A stretch of DNA of 32,073 nucleotides from SAT2750 sp964476375 (GTDB taxonomy: Bacteria; Planctomycetota; Planctomycetia; Pirellulales; Pirellulaceae), in assembly GCA_964476375.1 (NCBI GenBank), contig CAYYZW010000064.1, forward strand, positions 1-32,073, written 5' to 3'. Position 1 is the stretch's first letter, and every line of letters starts with the position of its first letter. Below are positions 16,928 to 24,221 of this stretch, one piece after another. The translations under genes and the position numbers were made by a program. The notes under the pieces were generated by a model. That model worked only from the letters and a program-made list of their open reading frames with translations. It did no database searches and was not told the origin of the DNA.

Positions 16928-17036
16928 AAAGGAAAGAGTCTAGAGTGAACCGACCATCGTAGGGAACGACGAGTTTCAATTTGAAGCGGACAATACCTGG
17001 GCCCGGGTACCGGCCGAGGCCGCCTGGCAGGAGGCG

Positions 17037-17954
17037 GTGGGTGTGGCAGCCGATTCGACCGGGCGCGTCTATGTCTTTAACCGCGGGCCCTTACCGATTG
17101 TGGTCCTCAACCGGGATGGAAGTTATGCGGGGGGCTGGGGCCAGGGCTTGTTTCACCGGCCACACGGGATCGTCGTGGATGACGAGGACAACCTGCTGTT
17201 GACCGATGACATGGGGCACAGCGTACGAAAGTACTCGCCGGACGGGATCCCGTTGATGGACGTGGGCCCCAGCGGGACACCCTCGGAGACGGGGGTGGAG
17301 GGGATGGACTTTCGAACCATCCGGGCCGGCTGCGGACCCTTTAATATCCCCACGAACCTGGCGATTGCTCCTGATGGGGAACTCTATGTCGCGGATGGTT
17401 ATGGCAACGCCAGTATTCACCGCTTCACGCCCGGCGGCGAGCTGATCCAGTCTTGGGGAAACCCGGGGGACGGCCCCGGCGAGTTCAATGTTCCACACGG
17501 GATTGCCGTGGACCAGCAGGGCCAGGTGATCGTGGCCGATCGTGAAAACAGCCGGCTCCAGTTTTTTACCCCCGACGGCGGGCTGGCCGATACCTGGACC
17601 GATGTTGTGCGGCCCACGCAGGTGGTGGTGGACCAGGAGGGTAACCTCTGGGTCTCGGAACTGGGGACGATCGCAGGGCTCTTTCCCTTCCTGGATCCAC
17701 CCGACAATCCGGTCGGATCCCGGGTCAGTGTTTTCTCGGCCAGTGGCGACCTGTTGGTTCGCTGGGGCGGGGGAGCGAACCCGGGTTCTGCTGGAGATTT
17801 TTTCGCAGCCCATGACCTCTGGCTCGATCCCTTTGGCGATCTCTACGTCAGCGAGGTGGTCTACTCGGCCGGTGGCAAGCATGGCATGGTTCCGGCGGAT
17901 TGCCCCAGCCTGCAGAAATTTACCCGGATCCGTTCAGAAAGCGACACGGGCTGA
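17037..17954 (+). CDS. NHL / six-bladed beta-propeller protein, 5' end disrupted or mis-framed
   Basis: The longest canonical frame starts at GTG 17037 and gives 305 residues with repeated NHL blades: GVAADSTGRVYVFNRG, GIVVDDEDNLLLTDD, LAIAPDGELYVADGYGNASIHRF, GIAVDQQGQVIVADRENSRLQFF and LDPFGDLYVSEVVY. The family resembles peptidyl-alpha-hydroxyglycine-amidating-lyase-like propellers. Convincing homologous-looking coding sequence continues upstream in the same frame to about 16956 (TIVGNDEFQFEADNTW), but has no ATG, GTG or TTG before the TAG at 16941. A GTG at 16945, with purine-rich AAGGAAAGAG upstream, would supply the start if one base were restored. It therefore looks like a one-base loss or a sequencing error. 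No signal peptide is seen. Its stop overlaps the opine-dehydrogenase start by one base (TGATG), implying coupled translation. Confidence 0.82.
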   Translation: MGVAADSTGRVYVFNRGPLPIVVLNRDGSYAGGWGQGLFHRPHGIVVDDEDNLLLTDDMGHSVRKYSPDGIPLMDVGPSGTPSETGVEGMDFRTIRAGCGPFNIPTNLAIAPDGELYVADGYGNASIHRFTPGGELIQSWGNPGDGPGEFNVPHGIAVDQQGQVIVADRENSRLQFFTPDGGLADTWTDVVRPTQVVVDQEGNLWVSELGTIAGLFPFLDPPDNPVGSRVSVFSASGDLLVRWGGGANPGSAGDFFAAHDLWLDPFGDLYVSEVVYSAGGKHGMVPADCPSLQKFTRIRSESDTG

Positions 17955-19054
17955 TGGCAAGCGAGGGAATCACGATCCTCGGGGGTGGCAACACGGCATT
18001 TTCCGTGGCGGCCAATCTGCAGATGGCCGGCGCGTCGGTTACGCTCTGTGAGATCCCTTCCTTTTCCCAGATGGTGGAGCCGATCCTGGAGAGTCGGCAG
18101 ATCGAGCTGGGTGGGGTGGCCGGGCAGGGGACTGCCACGCTGGAGTGCGTGACCACGGATTTCGCAGTCGGGCTGGCCGAGAACGAGCTGAACCTGTTGA
18201 TCATTCCTGCCTATGGCCACCGCGCTTTTGCCGAGGCCTGTGCGCCACACCTTTCCAGTGGCCAGGTGGTGATCCTGATGCCCGGGACGCTGGGGTCGCT
18301 GGAGTTTTCCCGTATTCTGCGGGAGGCCGGAGCTCCGCCTGGTATCGTACTGGCCGAGACCGACACTGCCCCTTACGTCTGCCGCAAGATGACTCCCACC
18401 TCGGCACATATCTGGGGCGTCGTGGGTGGAATGGGCCTGGGTGTTTTCCCAGGCAGTGAAAGTGAGCGGGTGCGCCAGCTGGTGGATCGCTGGTTTCCGG
18501 GAGTCCAGCTTTATGACCACGTGGTCGCCTCAGGCCTGGCCGCCATGAACCCGGTGGTCCACCCGGCCGGGGTGCTGCTGAACGCCGGGCGGATCGAGTA
18601 CAGCGATGGGGACTTTTATTTTTACAAGGAGGGGATCACGCCGGGGGTCTGCCAGCTGATCGAGGAAGTGGATGCCGAGCGACTGGCGGTGGCTGCTGCC
18701 CTGGGAGTGAGCCTGATCCCGGTCGACGAGGCATTCCACGCTGCCGGATTTGGCCCACCAGGATCGCTGCTGGAGACGATTCACGGCAGCGAGATGCTGA
18801 CCCAGTTGCGTGCTCCCGGTGCCCTGGATACGCGCTGGCTAACCGAGGATGTGCCCTATGGACTGGCTGCCTGGTCGGCACTGGGACAACAATATGGTGT
18901 CACCTGCTCAACGATGGACTCCCTGGTTGATTCGATCAGTATCCTGCTGGGCCGGGATTTTAGGGCGGAGCGTCGCACGCTGGCCGACCTGGGCATCGAG
19001 GGCCTGTCCCGCCAGGAGCTGGAAGAGCTGCTGGCCGATGGCCAGCCTCACTAG
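17954..19054 (+). CDS. NAD/NADP octopine/nopaline (opine-type) dehydrogenase family protein
   Basis: This 366-residue protein has an N-terminal Rossmann domain with ITILGGGNTAFS (GxGxxA, residues 7-16) and VVILMPGTLGSLEF. The C-terminal Octopine_DH domain includes MNPVVHPAGVLLNAGRIEY with the conserved His, then the all-helical tail. The family reductively joins an amino acid to an alpha-keto acid, or runs the reverse oxidation, with NAD(P)H in the cytoplasm. The start is the ATG of a TGATG overlap with the propeller gene. The isochorismatase-fold hydrolase follows 14 bp downstream, so the three form a tight unit. Opine breakdown or a related N-carboxyalkyl amino acid reaction is the likely role. 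The specific substrate, and the direction, cannot be determined. Pantothenate-type ketopantoate reductases share the fold but lack this C-terminal domain. Confidence 0.9.
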   Translation: MASEGITILGGGNTAFSVAANLQMAGASVTLCEIPSFSQMVEPILESRQIELGGVAGQGTATLECVTTDFAVGLAENELNLLIIPAYGHRAFAEACAPHLSSGQVVILMPGTLGSLEFSRILREAGAPPGIVLAETDTAPYVCRKMTPTSAHIWGVVGGMGLGVFPGSESERVRQLVDRWFPGVQLYDHVVASGLAAMNPVVHPAGVLLNAGRIEYSDGDFYFYKEGITPGVCQLIEEVDAERLAVAAALGVSLIPVDEAFHAAGFGPPGSLLETIHGSEMLTQLRAPGALDTRWLTEDVPYGLAAWSALGQQYGVTCSTMDSLVDSISILLGRDFRAERRTLADLGIEGLSRQELEELLADGQPH

Positions 19055-19068
19055 AGAAGGAGAGAACC

Positions 19069-19743
19069 ATGTACCCGGATGATGTGCAGGCCAACCAGCT
19101 GCTGGCCGAGGCGATGGAAACGATCGATCGTTACTACAAGGAGCGGGGGATCTTCCAGGACCGCTTTGGGTTTGGCAGTGCGCCCGCGCTGGTGGTGGTC
19201 GATTTTGCATACGGCTGGACCGACGAGGCTTACGCCGGCGGCACTGCCCGGCTGGACGGGCCGGTGGAGGCCACGCGGCAGCTCCTGGAGGTCGCCCGCA
19301 CAAAGAAGATTCCGATCATCTATACCACCAGCCCTTACCGGCCCGGGAGTGGAGACCAGCCGTTCAAGTCGGCCGCCGATCCCTCGGTCCAGTACCGGGC
19401 CTGGGACGCACGGGCCTGTGAGATTGATGAGCGGATTGCGCCCCGGCAGGAGGATTACGTCATTGAAAAAGAGAGTGCCAGTGCTTTTTCTGGAACGCAC
19501 CTGGGCGGGTACCTGGTCGAGCATGCTGTCGATACATTGCTGATCACCGGATGCAGCACGAGTGCCTGTATCCGGGCGACAGCCACGGATGCCAAGAGCC
19601 TGCGGTTCCGTCCCGTGATCGTGGAAGAATGTGTCGGTGACCGTTCGGCAGTGGCTCACGTTTTCACCCTCTTTGATATCCAGGCCCGTTTTTCGGATGT
19701 CTGTGGCCTGGCAGAGACAATGGAGTACATTGAAGGTCTCTAG
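19069..19743 (+). CDS. Isochorismatase-fold cysteine hydrolase (N-carbamoylsarcosine amidase-like)
   Basis: This 224-residue protein carries the catalytic triad of the family: Asp45 in VVVDFAYG, Lys134 in VIEKESASAF, and Cys167 in TGCSTSACIRAT. A long N-terminal helix before the core (about residues 5-30) and the DFAYGWTD segment recall N-carbamoylsarcosine amidohydrolase more than nicotinamidase. That enzyme releases ammonia and CO2 from N-carbamoylsarcosine; other members hydrolyse amides of similar size. A strong ribosome binding site (AGGAGAG) precedes the ATG. It is 14 bp downstream of the opine-type dehydrogenase, so amide cleavage and oxidation of a modified amino acid in one pathway is a reasonable inference. 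Nicotinamidase or isochorismatase activity cannot be excluded. Confidence 0.9.
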   Translation: MYPDDVQANQLLAEAMETIDRYYKERGIFQDRFGFGSAPALVVVDFAYGWTDEAYAGGTARLDGPVEATRQLLEVARTKKIPIIYTTSPYRPGSGDQPFKSAADPSVQYRAWDARACEIDERIAPRQEDYVIEKESASAFSGTHLGGYLVEHAVDTLLITGCSTSACIRATATDAKSLRFRPVIVEECVGDRSAVAHVFTLFDIQARFSDVCGLAETMEYIEGL

Positions 19744-19773
19744 AAGAACGTCTCTTTCCTCCCGGCTATTTCG

Positions 19774-20655
19774 ATGCCCGATCAACCAACCTACTTCACA
19801 ATGCCCGACGGCCACCCGAATGCTGTCTACAGCGTGGCTTTCATGCCGGATGGCAAGCGAGTGGTGAGCGGGAGCCTGGATCATGCGATCAAGATCTGGG
19901 ACGTGGCGAAGAGGACCGCGGTGACGTTTGAGGAGTCGCATGCGGATGGAGTATCCGGAGTGGCGGTGGACCGGACGGGAAAGTGGATCATCTCCACCGG
20001 CCTGGATAACTTTGTCAAGGTCTGGGATTCTTCCTCGGGAGCCTCTGAGGCAGCTCTTTCCGGGCACGGGGCCTACGTGGTCGGCGTTGCCGTGGCCCCG
20101 GTGGGCGAGCAGTTTGCCTCGGCCAGCCATGACAAGACCGCCAGGCTCTGGAACCGCCAGGGACAACAGGCGATTCTTAACGGCCACACCGACCTGGTGA
20201 TTGCCGTGGCTTACCGTCCGGATGGAAAACTGCTCGCCTCGACAAGCAAGGACGGCACGATCCGCACCTGGAATCCCAAGGGGGAACTGCAGAAGACGCT
20301 CTCCGGTCACGACGGTACGGTGGAATCGATTGCCTTTTTGCCGGATAACCGGCGCTGTGTCTCGGCAGGTGCTGACGGCCTGATCATGATCTGGGATGCC
20401 ACGACCGGTACGCAGCTCAATCGCCTCACCGGCCACGAGGGTTATGTCAAGTCGGTGGCAGTTTCCCATGATGGCAAGATGATTGCCTCGGGAGGCCAGG
20501 ATGGCACGATCCGGCTCTGGTCGGTGGCGGAACTGAAGCAGACTCACGTGCTTCAGGGGCACCGCAACACGGTCTACAGTCTCTCGTTCTCTCCCGACGA
20601 CAGGCAGCTTGCCAGCGGCAGCTTTGACCGGCAGGTCAACATCTGGACGTTGTAA
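19774..20655 (+). CDS. WD40 repeat protein, seven blades
   Basis: The 293-residue protein consists almost entirely of seven WD40 repeats of about 40 residues, which would close one beta-propeller. Blade ends are IKIWD, VKVWD, ARLWN, IRTWN, IMIWD, IRLWS and VNIWT; blades begin with GH or H plus V-x-x-V-A/S (for example GHEGYVKSVAVSHDG, GHRNTVYSLSFSPDD). There is no signal peptide or kinase domain. It lies 30 bp after the cysteine hydrolase, but no ribosome binding site is visible before the ATG at 19774. It is probably the last gene of the co-directional run. It should be a protein-interaction scaffold; the partner is unknown. Its stop is 15 bp from the stop of the convergent DUF1501 gene. Confidence 0.9.
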   Translation: MPDQPTYFTMPDGHPNAVYSVAFMPDGKRVVSGSLDHAIKIWDVAKRTAVTFEESHADGVSGVAVDRTGKWIISTGLDNFVKVWDSSSGASEAALSGHGAYVVGVAVAPVGEQFASASHDKTARLWNRQGQQAILNGHTDLVIAVAYRPDGKLLASTSKDGTIRTWNPKGELQKTLSGHDGTVESIAFLPDNRRCVSAGADGLIMIWDATTGTQLNRLTGHEGYVKSVAVSHDGKMIASGGQDGTIRLWSVAELKQTHVLQGHRNTVYSLSFSPDDRQLASGSFDRQVNIWTL

Positions 20656-20670
20656 GATTCCAGTCCGGGA

Positions 20671-22023
20671 TCAGACTTCCGGAAGTGGCTGGTACTTGTC
20701 GTGATCGACCAGGTAGCGGGGCCGGCCGCCAAAGTCCTTGATCGTGGCACTGTTGATATCGATACCGACATTCTGGTAGAGCGTACCAAAGACTTCCTGG
20801 AAATGGACCGGTCGGTCGACGGCATGCTCGGCATGGTGGTTGGTGGCCCCGATCACCTGGCCGGTTCGCATTCCCCCGCCAAACATCAGGGCACTTCCCA
20901 CGCGTGGCCAGTGGTCCCGTCCACCCTTGGCATTGACTCTCGGAGTCCGTCCGAACTCTCCCCAGACGACGACCGAGACATCCTTTTCCATACCCCGCTC
21001 ATGAAGATCGTCCAGCAGCGCTGAGACCCCCTGGTCCAGTCGTGGCAGATGGTCGCGGGCATTCTCGAAGTTGGTTCCATGCGGGCGGCCATGCCAGTCC
21101 CATCGTCCGTAGGAGAGCGTGACAACCCGTACGCCCGCCTCCACCAGACGGCGGGCTGCAAGGAAGTAGTCATTGTGTAGCGGGCCGGCATCGCCATAAC
21201 CTGCCGGTTGATAAGAGCCTCCCCCGTAGCGTTCTCGAAGAACAGGGTCTTCCTTATCCAGGTTGAGTGCATCGGAGAGCCGACTGCTGGTAAGGATCCC
21301 CAGGGCCTGGTCGGTAAAGGCGTCCACCCCTTCCAGTTCTCCAACCTGATCGGCAAGCCCCTTGTAGGCATCCAGTCCACGGAGCAATGCCTTGCGATTG
21401 TTGAATTGCTCGACGTTGATCCCCTGCAGTGCCAGGCTCCGTGCCCCATCGGCATTGGGAAGGAAGGGAGCATGGGCCGGGCCGACAAATCCAGCCTGCC
21501 CGGGATCCTGCCAGCCACCAGTCTTCATCTTGGGGGAGAGGCCGATAAAGGCCGGGACGCCGCGGACAGCGGTCCCCTGCAGTTTCGAGATCGTGGAACC
21601 GAGAGAGGGCCATCCCCCTACCGGCTGGTTGTCGCTGAGTCGACCGGTCATGCACTGGAAGGATGCATGACGGTCCTTGGCACCGACGATTGAACGGATC
21701 ACGGTCAGCCGGTCCATGCGATCGGCCAGCATCGGCAGGTGCTCGCAGATCTGGATGCCGGGGACTCGGGTTGATATCGGCTTGAATTCCCCACGTATAT
21801 CGGCCGGTGCGTCTGGCTTGAGGTCAAAGGTATCCTGGTGGGGAGGTCCGCCGGAGAGGAAGATCATGATGATCGACTTGTGCGATTTCCCACCCCTCGC
21901 TGCCGCTTCCGCCTCGAGCAGCTGCGGCAGGGCAAGACCCCCCATGGCGAGGCCGCCGACACGGAGAAAGCTTCGCCGTGAAACGCCATCACAGAAGGGT
22001 ATTTTATGCGTGGTGCCAGTCAT
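20671..22023 (-). CDS. DUF1501 family protein with Tat signal
   Basis: From the ATG at 22023 the protein has 450 residues; the open frame runs further to 22113 but the Tat signal RRSFLRVGGLAMGGLALPQLL (twin arginines at 16-17) places the start here. The body is the sulfatase/alkaline-phosphatase-like DUF1501 fold: IIMIFLSGGPPHQDTFDLKPD, VRGVPAFIG, WDWHGRPHG, VVVWGEFGRTPRVN and GGRDHWPRVG. DUF1501 proteins are very abundant in planctomycetes and exported by the Tat path, usually encoded beside a DUF1549/DUF1553 partner. None is adjacent here; only the WD40 gene converges on it. The biochemical function of the family is not established. A metal-dependent hydrolase is inferred from fold. Confidence 0.92.
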   Translation of the reverse strand: MTGTTHKIPFCDGVSRRSFLRVGGLAMGGLALPQLLEAEAAARGGKSHKSIIMIFLSGGPPHQDTFDLKPDAPADIRGEFKPISTRVPGIQICEHLPMLADRMDRLTVIRSIVGAKDRHASFQCMTGRLSDNQPVGGWPSLGSTISKLQGTAVRGVPAFIGLSPKMKTGGWQDPGQAGFVGPAHAPFLPNADGARSLALQGINVEQFNNRKALLRGLDAYKGLADQVGELEGVDAFTDQALGILTSSRLSDALNLDKEDPVLRERYGGGSYQPAGYGDAGPLHNDYFLAARRLVEAGVRVVTLSYGRWDWHGRPHGTNFENARDHLPRLDQGVSALLDDLHERGMEKDVSVVVWGEFGRTPRVNAKGGRDHWPRVGSALMFGGGMRTGQVIGATNHHAEHAVDRPVHFQEVFGTLYQNVGIDINSATIKDFGGRPRYLVDHDKYQPLPEV

Positions 22024-22274
22024 CGATAACCACTTCGAATCGGTAATGAGTAGGTTCTGCAGGCTCCTGGAAAGGATGTTCCTAGCGTACCATATCGGCC
22101 TTTTCAAGCCCATAAATCTGGGCTGGTTTTTCGCTTTTGCTGCTCTTCAAGCTGGCCTGTATTGTATCTCCTGACGGGTTTTGCGTTTAGAGAGAATCCG
22201 TGGAAAGGACGTGAACACAGGCAGAAGCAGAAGTTTGAGCGTGATGGCCTTTTGAAGTTCATGACACGTAGTGG

Positions 22275-22346
22275 TGCCTTCTGATTTTGTGGTGTGGCTT
22301 ATTTTTTTCAGAGCTCGAAGAAGTGAAAAAATTAAGCCAAAAGGCA
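22275..22346. repeat. Long imperfect inverted repeat in intergenic region
   Basis: Bases 22295-22310 (TGGCTTATTTTTTTCA) and 22324-22339 are inverted copies of each other at 15 of 16 positions, separated by a 13-base loop containing the palindrome GAGCTC. An outer TGCCTT (22275-22280) can also pair with AAGGCA (22341-22346). It ends two bases before the candidate -35 box at 22348. It could be an operator, an RNA hairpin or remnant of a small mobile repeat; no long U-run follows, so a simple terminator is less likely. Confidence 0.65.
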
Positions 22347-22347
22347 G

Positions 22348-22375
22348 TAGACAAAATTCCAGTCGTGGATAGAAT
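22348..22375 (+). promoter_or_regulatory. Candidate sigma70-type promoter for the Na/Pi cotransporter gene
   Basis: TAGACA (22348-22353) and TAGAAT (22370-22375) each match five of six consensus positions and are 16 bp apart in an AT-rich region. This would give a 5' UTR of around 115 nt before the ATG at 22497. It is a by-eye match; planctomycete promoters are poorly defined. Confidence 0.4.
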
Positions 22376-22448
22376 CTGACCTTTAATTCATAAAATGAGG
22401 CGAATGTTTTTCAGAATATTTTTTAGGAGAAGACGAAAGGAAAGAACT

Positions 22449-22486
22449 GGAAGGATAGAAGGATAGAAGGATAGAAGGAAGGATAG
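22449..22486 (+). repeat. Short purine-rich tandem repeat (GGATAGAA) upstream of the Na/Pi gene
   Basis: Three exact head-to-tail copies of the octamer GGATAGAA occupy 22453-22476, flanked by GGAA and followed by a partial fourth unit, GGATAG, at 22481. The tract ends ten bases before the start codon and contains several GAAGGA-like ribosome-binding elements. Copy-number changes could alter translation. Confidence 0.8.
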
Positions 22487-22496
22487 TGTAGTACTG

Positions 22497-24179
22497 ATGA
22501 ATCAAGAACTTATATGGAAGATGGTTTTCGGCCTCGTTGGGGGGCTCGGTATTTTTCTGCTCGGCATGAAGTACATGTCTGAGGGGATGCAGGCTGTGGC
22601 GGGCACGGGTCTGCGGCGGATGATTGGTGTCGCAACCAACAATCGGTTCCTGGCCACAACTGTGGGCGTGGCTGTGACCTGTCTGGTGCAGTCGAGTTCC
22701 ATCACCACCGTTATGGTGGTGGGGTTTGTCAACAGTGGCTTGATGACATTGACGCAGTCGATCGGTGTGATCATGGGTTCCAATATTGGGACGACAATCA
22801 CCGGCTGGATTCTGGTTCTCAAGATTGGTAAATACGGACTCCCGATTCTTGGCCTGGCCGCGTTTGCTTACTTGTTCTCCAGGGGGGACCGCCTGCGTTA
22901 TATCGCCATGGCCGTGATGGGCATTGGGATGATTTTCTTCGGGCTGGAGTTGATGAAGACGGCCTGTTCCTCCATCAAGGATTTACCTGCATTTGAAGCA
23001 TGGTTTGCCCACTTTAGTGCGGATACTGTTTTCGGCATGGTGCAGTGCATGATGGTCGGTTGCATCCTGACCATCATGGTCCAGTCCTCCTCGGCCACGC
23101 TGGGTATCACCATCGCCCTGGCCCTGACGGGCGTTATCAATTATCCAACGGCAGCCGCACTGGTGCTGGGTGAGAATATCGGCACAACAATTACTGCCTT
23201 GCTTGCATCGATTGGGGCAAACACCAATGCTCGCCGAGCGGCTTACTTTCACGTGCTCTTTAACATGATTGGTGTCTGCTGGATCGGGATTATTTTCTTT
23301 GGCTATGTAAAATTTATTCCGTGGGCAATTGGTGCAGACGTGCATCGTATTGTGGAGGTCGAAGGCGTCGAGACCTTTCCAGAGAGAGTGGCGGCGATTG
23401 CAGCGACGCACTCGGTTTTCAATATCGTCAACACGCTGCTGTTCCTGCCCTTTGCCCATGTCTTTGCGAGAATGCTGACGCGCGTCGTACCAGAACGGAA
23501 AGCCAGGGAGAAACCTCGCCTGACAAACCTCGACGTCCGCATGCTGGAGACACCCGTGGTCGGTATCGAGCAATCGCGAGTGGAAGTACTGCGTATGGCC
23601 AATGGGTGCCAGGAGATGATGGGCTGGCTCAGGCAGTCCATCAGCGAGGAGGAGCCCGACCCGGGGCGGGTTCAGAAGCTGTTCCAAATGGAAGAGAATC
23701 TCGACACGATGCAGGACGAGTTTGTCAATTTTATGACAACTCTCCTCTCCGGCAATGTTCCACTCCGGGTAATCGAGGAGGGACGTCAACAGTTACGGAT
23801 GGCCGATGAATACGAGTCAATTAGCGATTGCCTTGCCAGTATCCAGAAATTCCAGCTGAGACTAGGCCAGCAGGGACATTCTTTTGACGAGAAACAACGC
23901 CTGGAACTCGACTCGCTTCATGTTTCCGTGGCCGAACACCTGGACCTCATTTTTAACGCCTATGAAGAGCGACAGAAGAACGCTCTTCCCGCTGTCGCAT
24001 CATTGGCATCGGAGATTACCAGGCGAGTCAAGGAACTGCGGAAAAATCACATTAGTGGCCTCTCCCAGAACAGGATGGAGCCGTTTGTGAATCTTGCCTT
24101 TACTTCATCGCTGGCGGCTTATCGCGCAGTGCGAGAACATGGGGTCAATATCATGGAAGCAATGACCGAGGAGGACTGA
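22497..24179 (+). CDS. Na+/phosphate cotransporter (NptA/PNaS family) with C-terminal PhoU-like domain
   Basis: This 560-residue membrane protein has the two inverted repeats of the Na/Pi cotransporter family. Repeat one carries LVQSSSITT (63-71) and GSNIGTT (94-100); repeat two carries MVQSSSATLG (194-203) and GENIGTT (225-231). The QSSS motifs form the sodium/phosphate site. Around 10 membrane segments end near residue 325, followed by a ~200-residue helical PhoU-like region (from about VGIEQSRVEVLRMANG) at the cytoplasmic side. It should import inorganic phosphate using the sodium gradient, fitting a marine or saline habitat. Codons are more AT-rich than in neighbouring genes, and the upstream region is AT-rich. 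The nearest purine-rich site (GGAAGGATAG) is about 10-16 bases from the ATG. I could not recognise a clear Pho box. Confidence 0.92.
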   Translation: MNQELIWKMVFGLVGGLGIFLLGMKYMSEGMQAVAGTGLRRMIGVATNNRFLATTVGVAVTCLVQSSSITTVMVVGFVNSGLMTLTQSIGVIMGSNIGTTITGWILVLKIGKYGLPILGLAAFAYLFSRGDRLRYIAMAVMGIGMIFFGLELMKTACSSIKDLPAFEAWFAHFSADTVFGMVQCMMVGCILTIMVQSSSATLGITIALALTGVINYPTAAALVLGENIGTTITALLASIGANTNARRAAYFHVLFNMIGVCWIGIIFFGYVKFIPWAIGADVHRIVEVEGVETFPERVAAIAATHSVFNIVNTLLFLPFAHVFARMLTRVVPERKAREKPRLTNLDVRMLETPVVGIEQSRVEVLRMANGCQEMMGWLRQSISEEEPDPGRVQKLFQMEENLDTMQDEFVNFMTTLLSGNVPLRVIEEGRQQLRMADEYESISDCLASIQKFQLRLGQQGHSFDEKQRLELDSLHVSVAEHLDLIFNAYEERQKNALPAVASLASEITRRVKELRKNHISGLSQNRMEPFVNLAFTSSLAAYRAVREHGVNIMEAMTEED

Positions 24180-24184
24180 GAACC

Positions 24185-24206
24185 GGCACGGACCTGTTTC
24201 CGTGTT
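24185..24206. terminator. Candidate hairpin between convergent Na/Pi and DUF1501 genes
   Basis: CACGGA (24187-24192) pairs with TCCGTG (24199-24204) around a six-base loop, extendable by two G-U pairs. It lies between two converging stop codons, where a shared terminator is expected, but no clear T-tract follows on either side. Confidence 0.35.
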
Positions 24207-24221
24207 CTGATCAACTGCTGG

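Larger units (their letters stand above)
22024..22496. other. 473-bp AT-rich intergenic region between DUF1501 and Na/Pi genes
   Basis: This is the largest gap in the window, distinctly richer in A/T than its surroundings (clearly under 50% GC by eye in 22160-22490). No coding sequence or RNA gene is recognisable. It holds the inverted repeat, candidate promoter and tandem repeat listed separately. The first ~90 bases are open on the minus strand ahead of the DUF1501 start but do not look coding. Confidence 0.75.

Noticed and set aside
16945..16962. Programmed frameshifting from GTG 16945 into the NHL frame
   Set aside because: No slippery heptamer or stimulatory structure is visible; simple base loss or error is more economical.
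19051..20562. 503-codon minus-strand open frame opposite the cysteine hydrolase and WD40 genes
   Set aside because: Shadow frame; both plus-strand genes have complete catalytic or repeat motifs.
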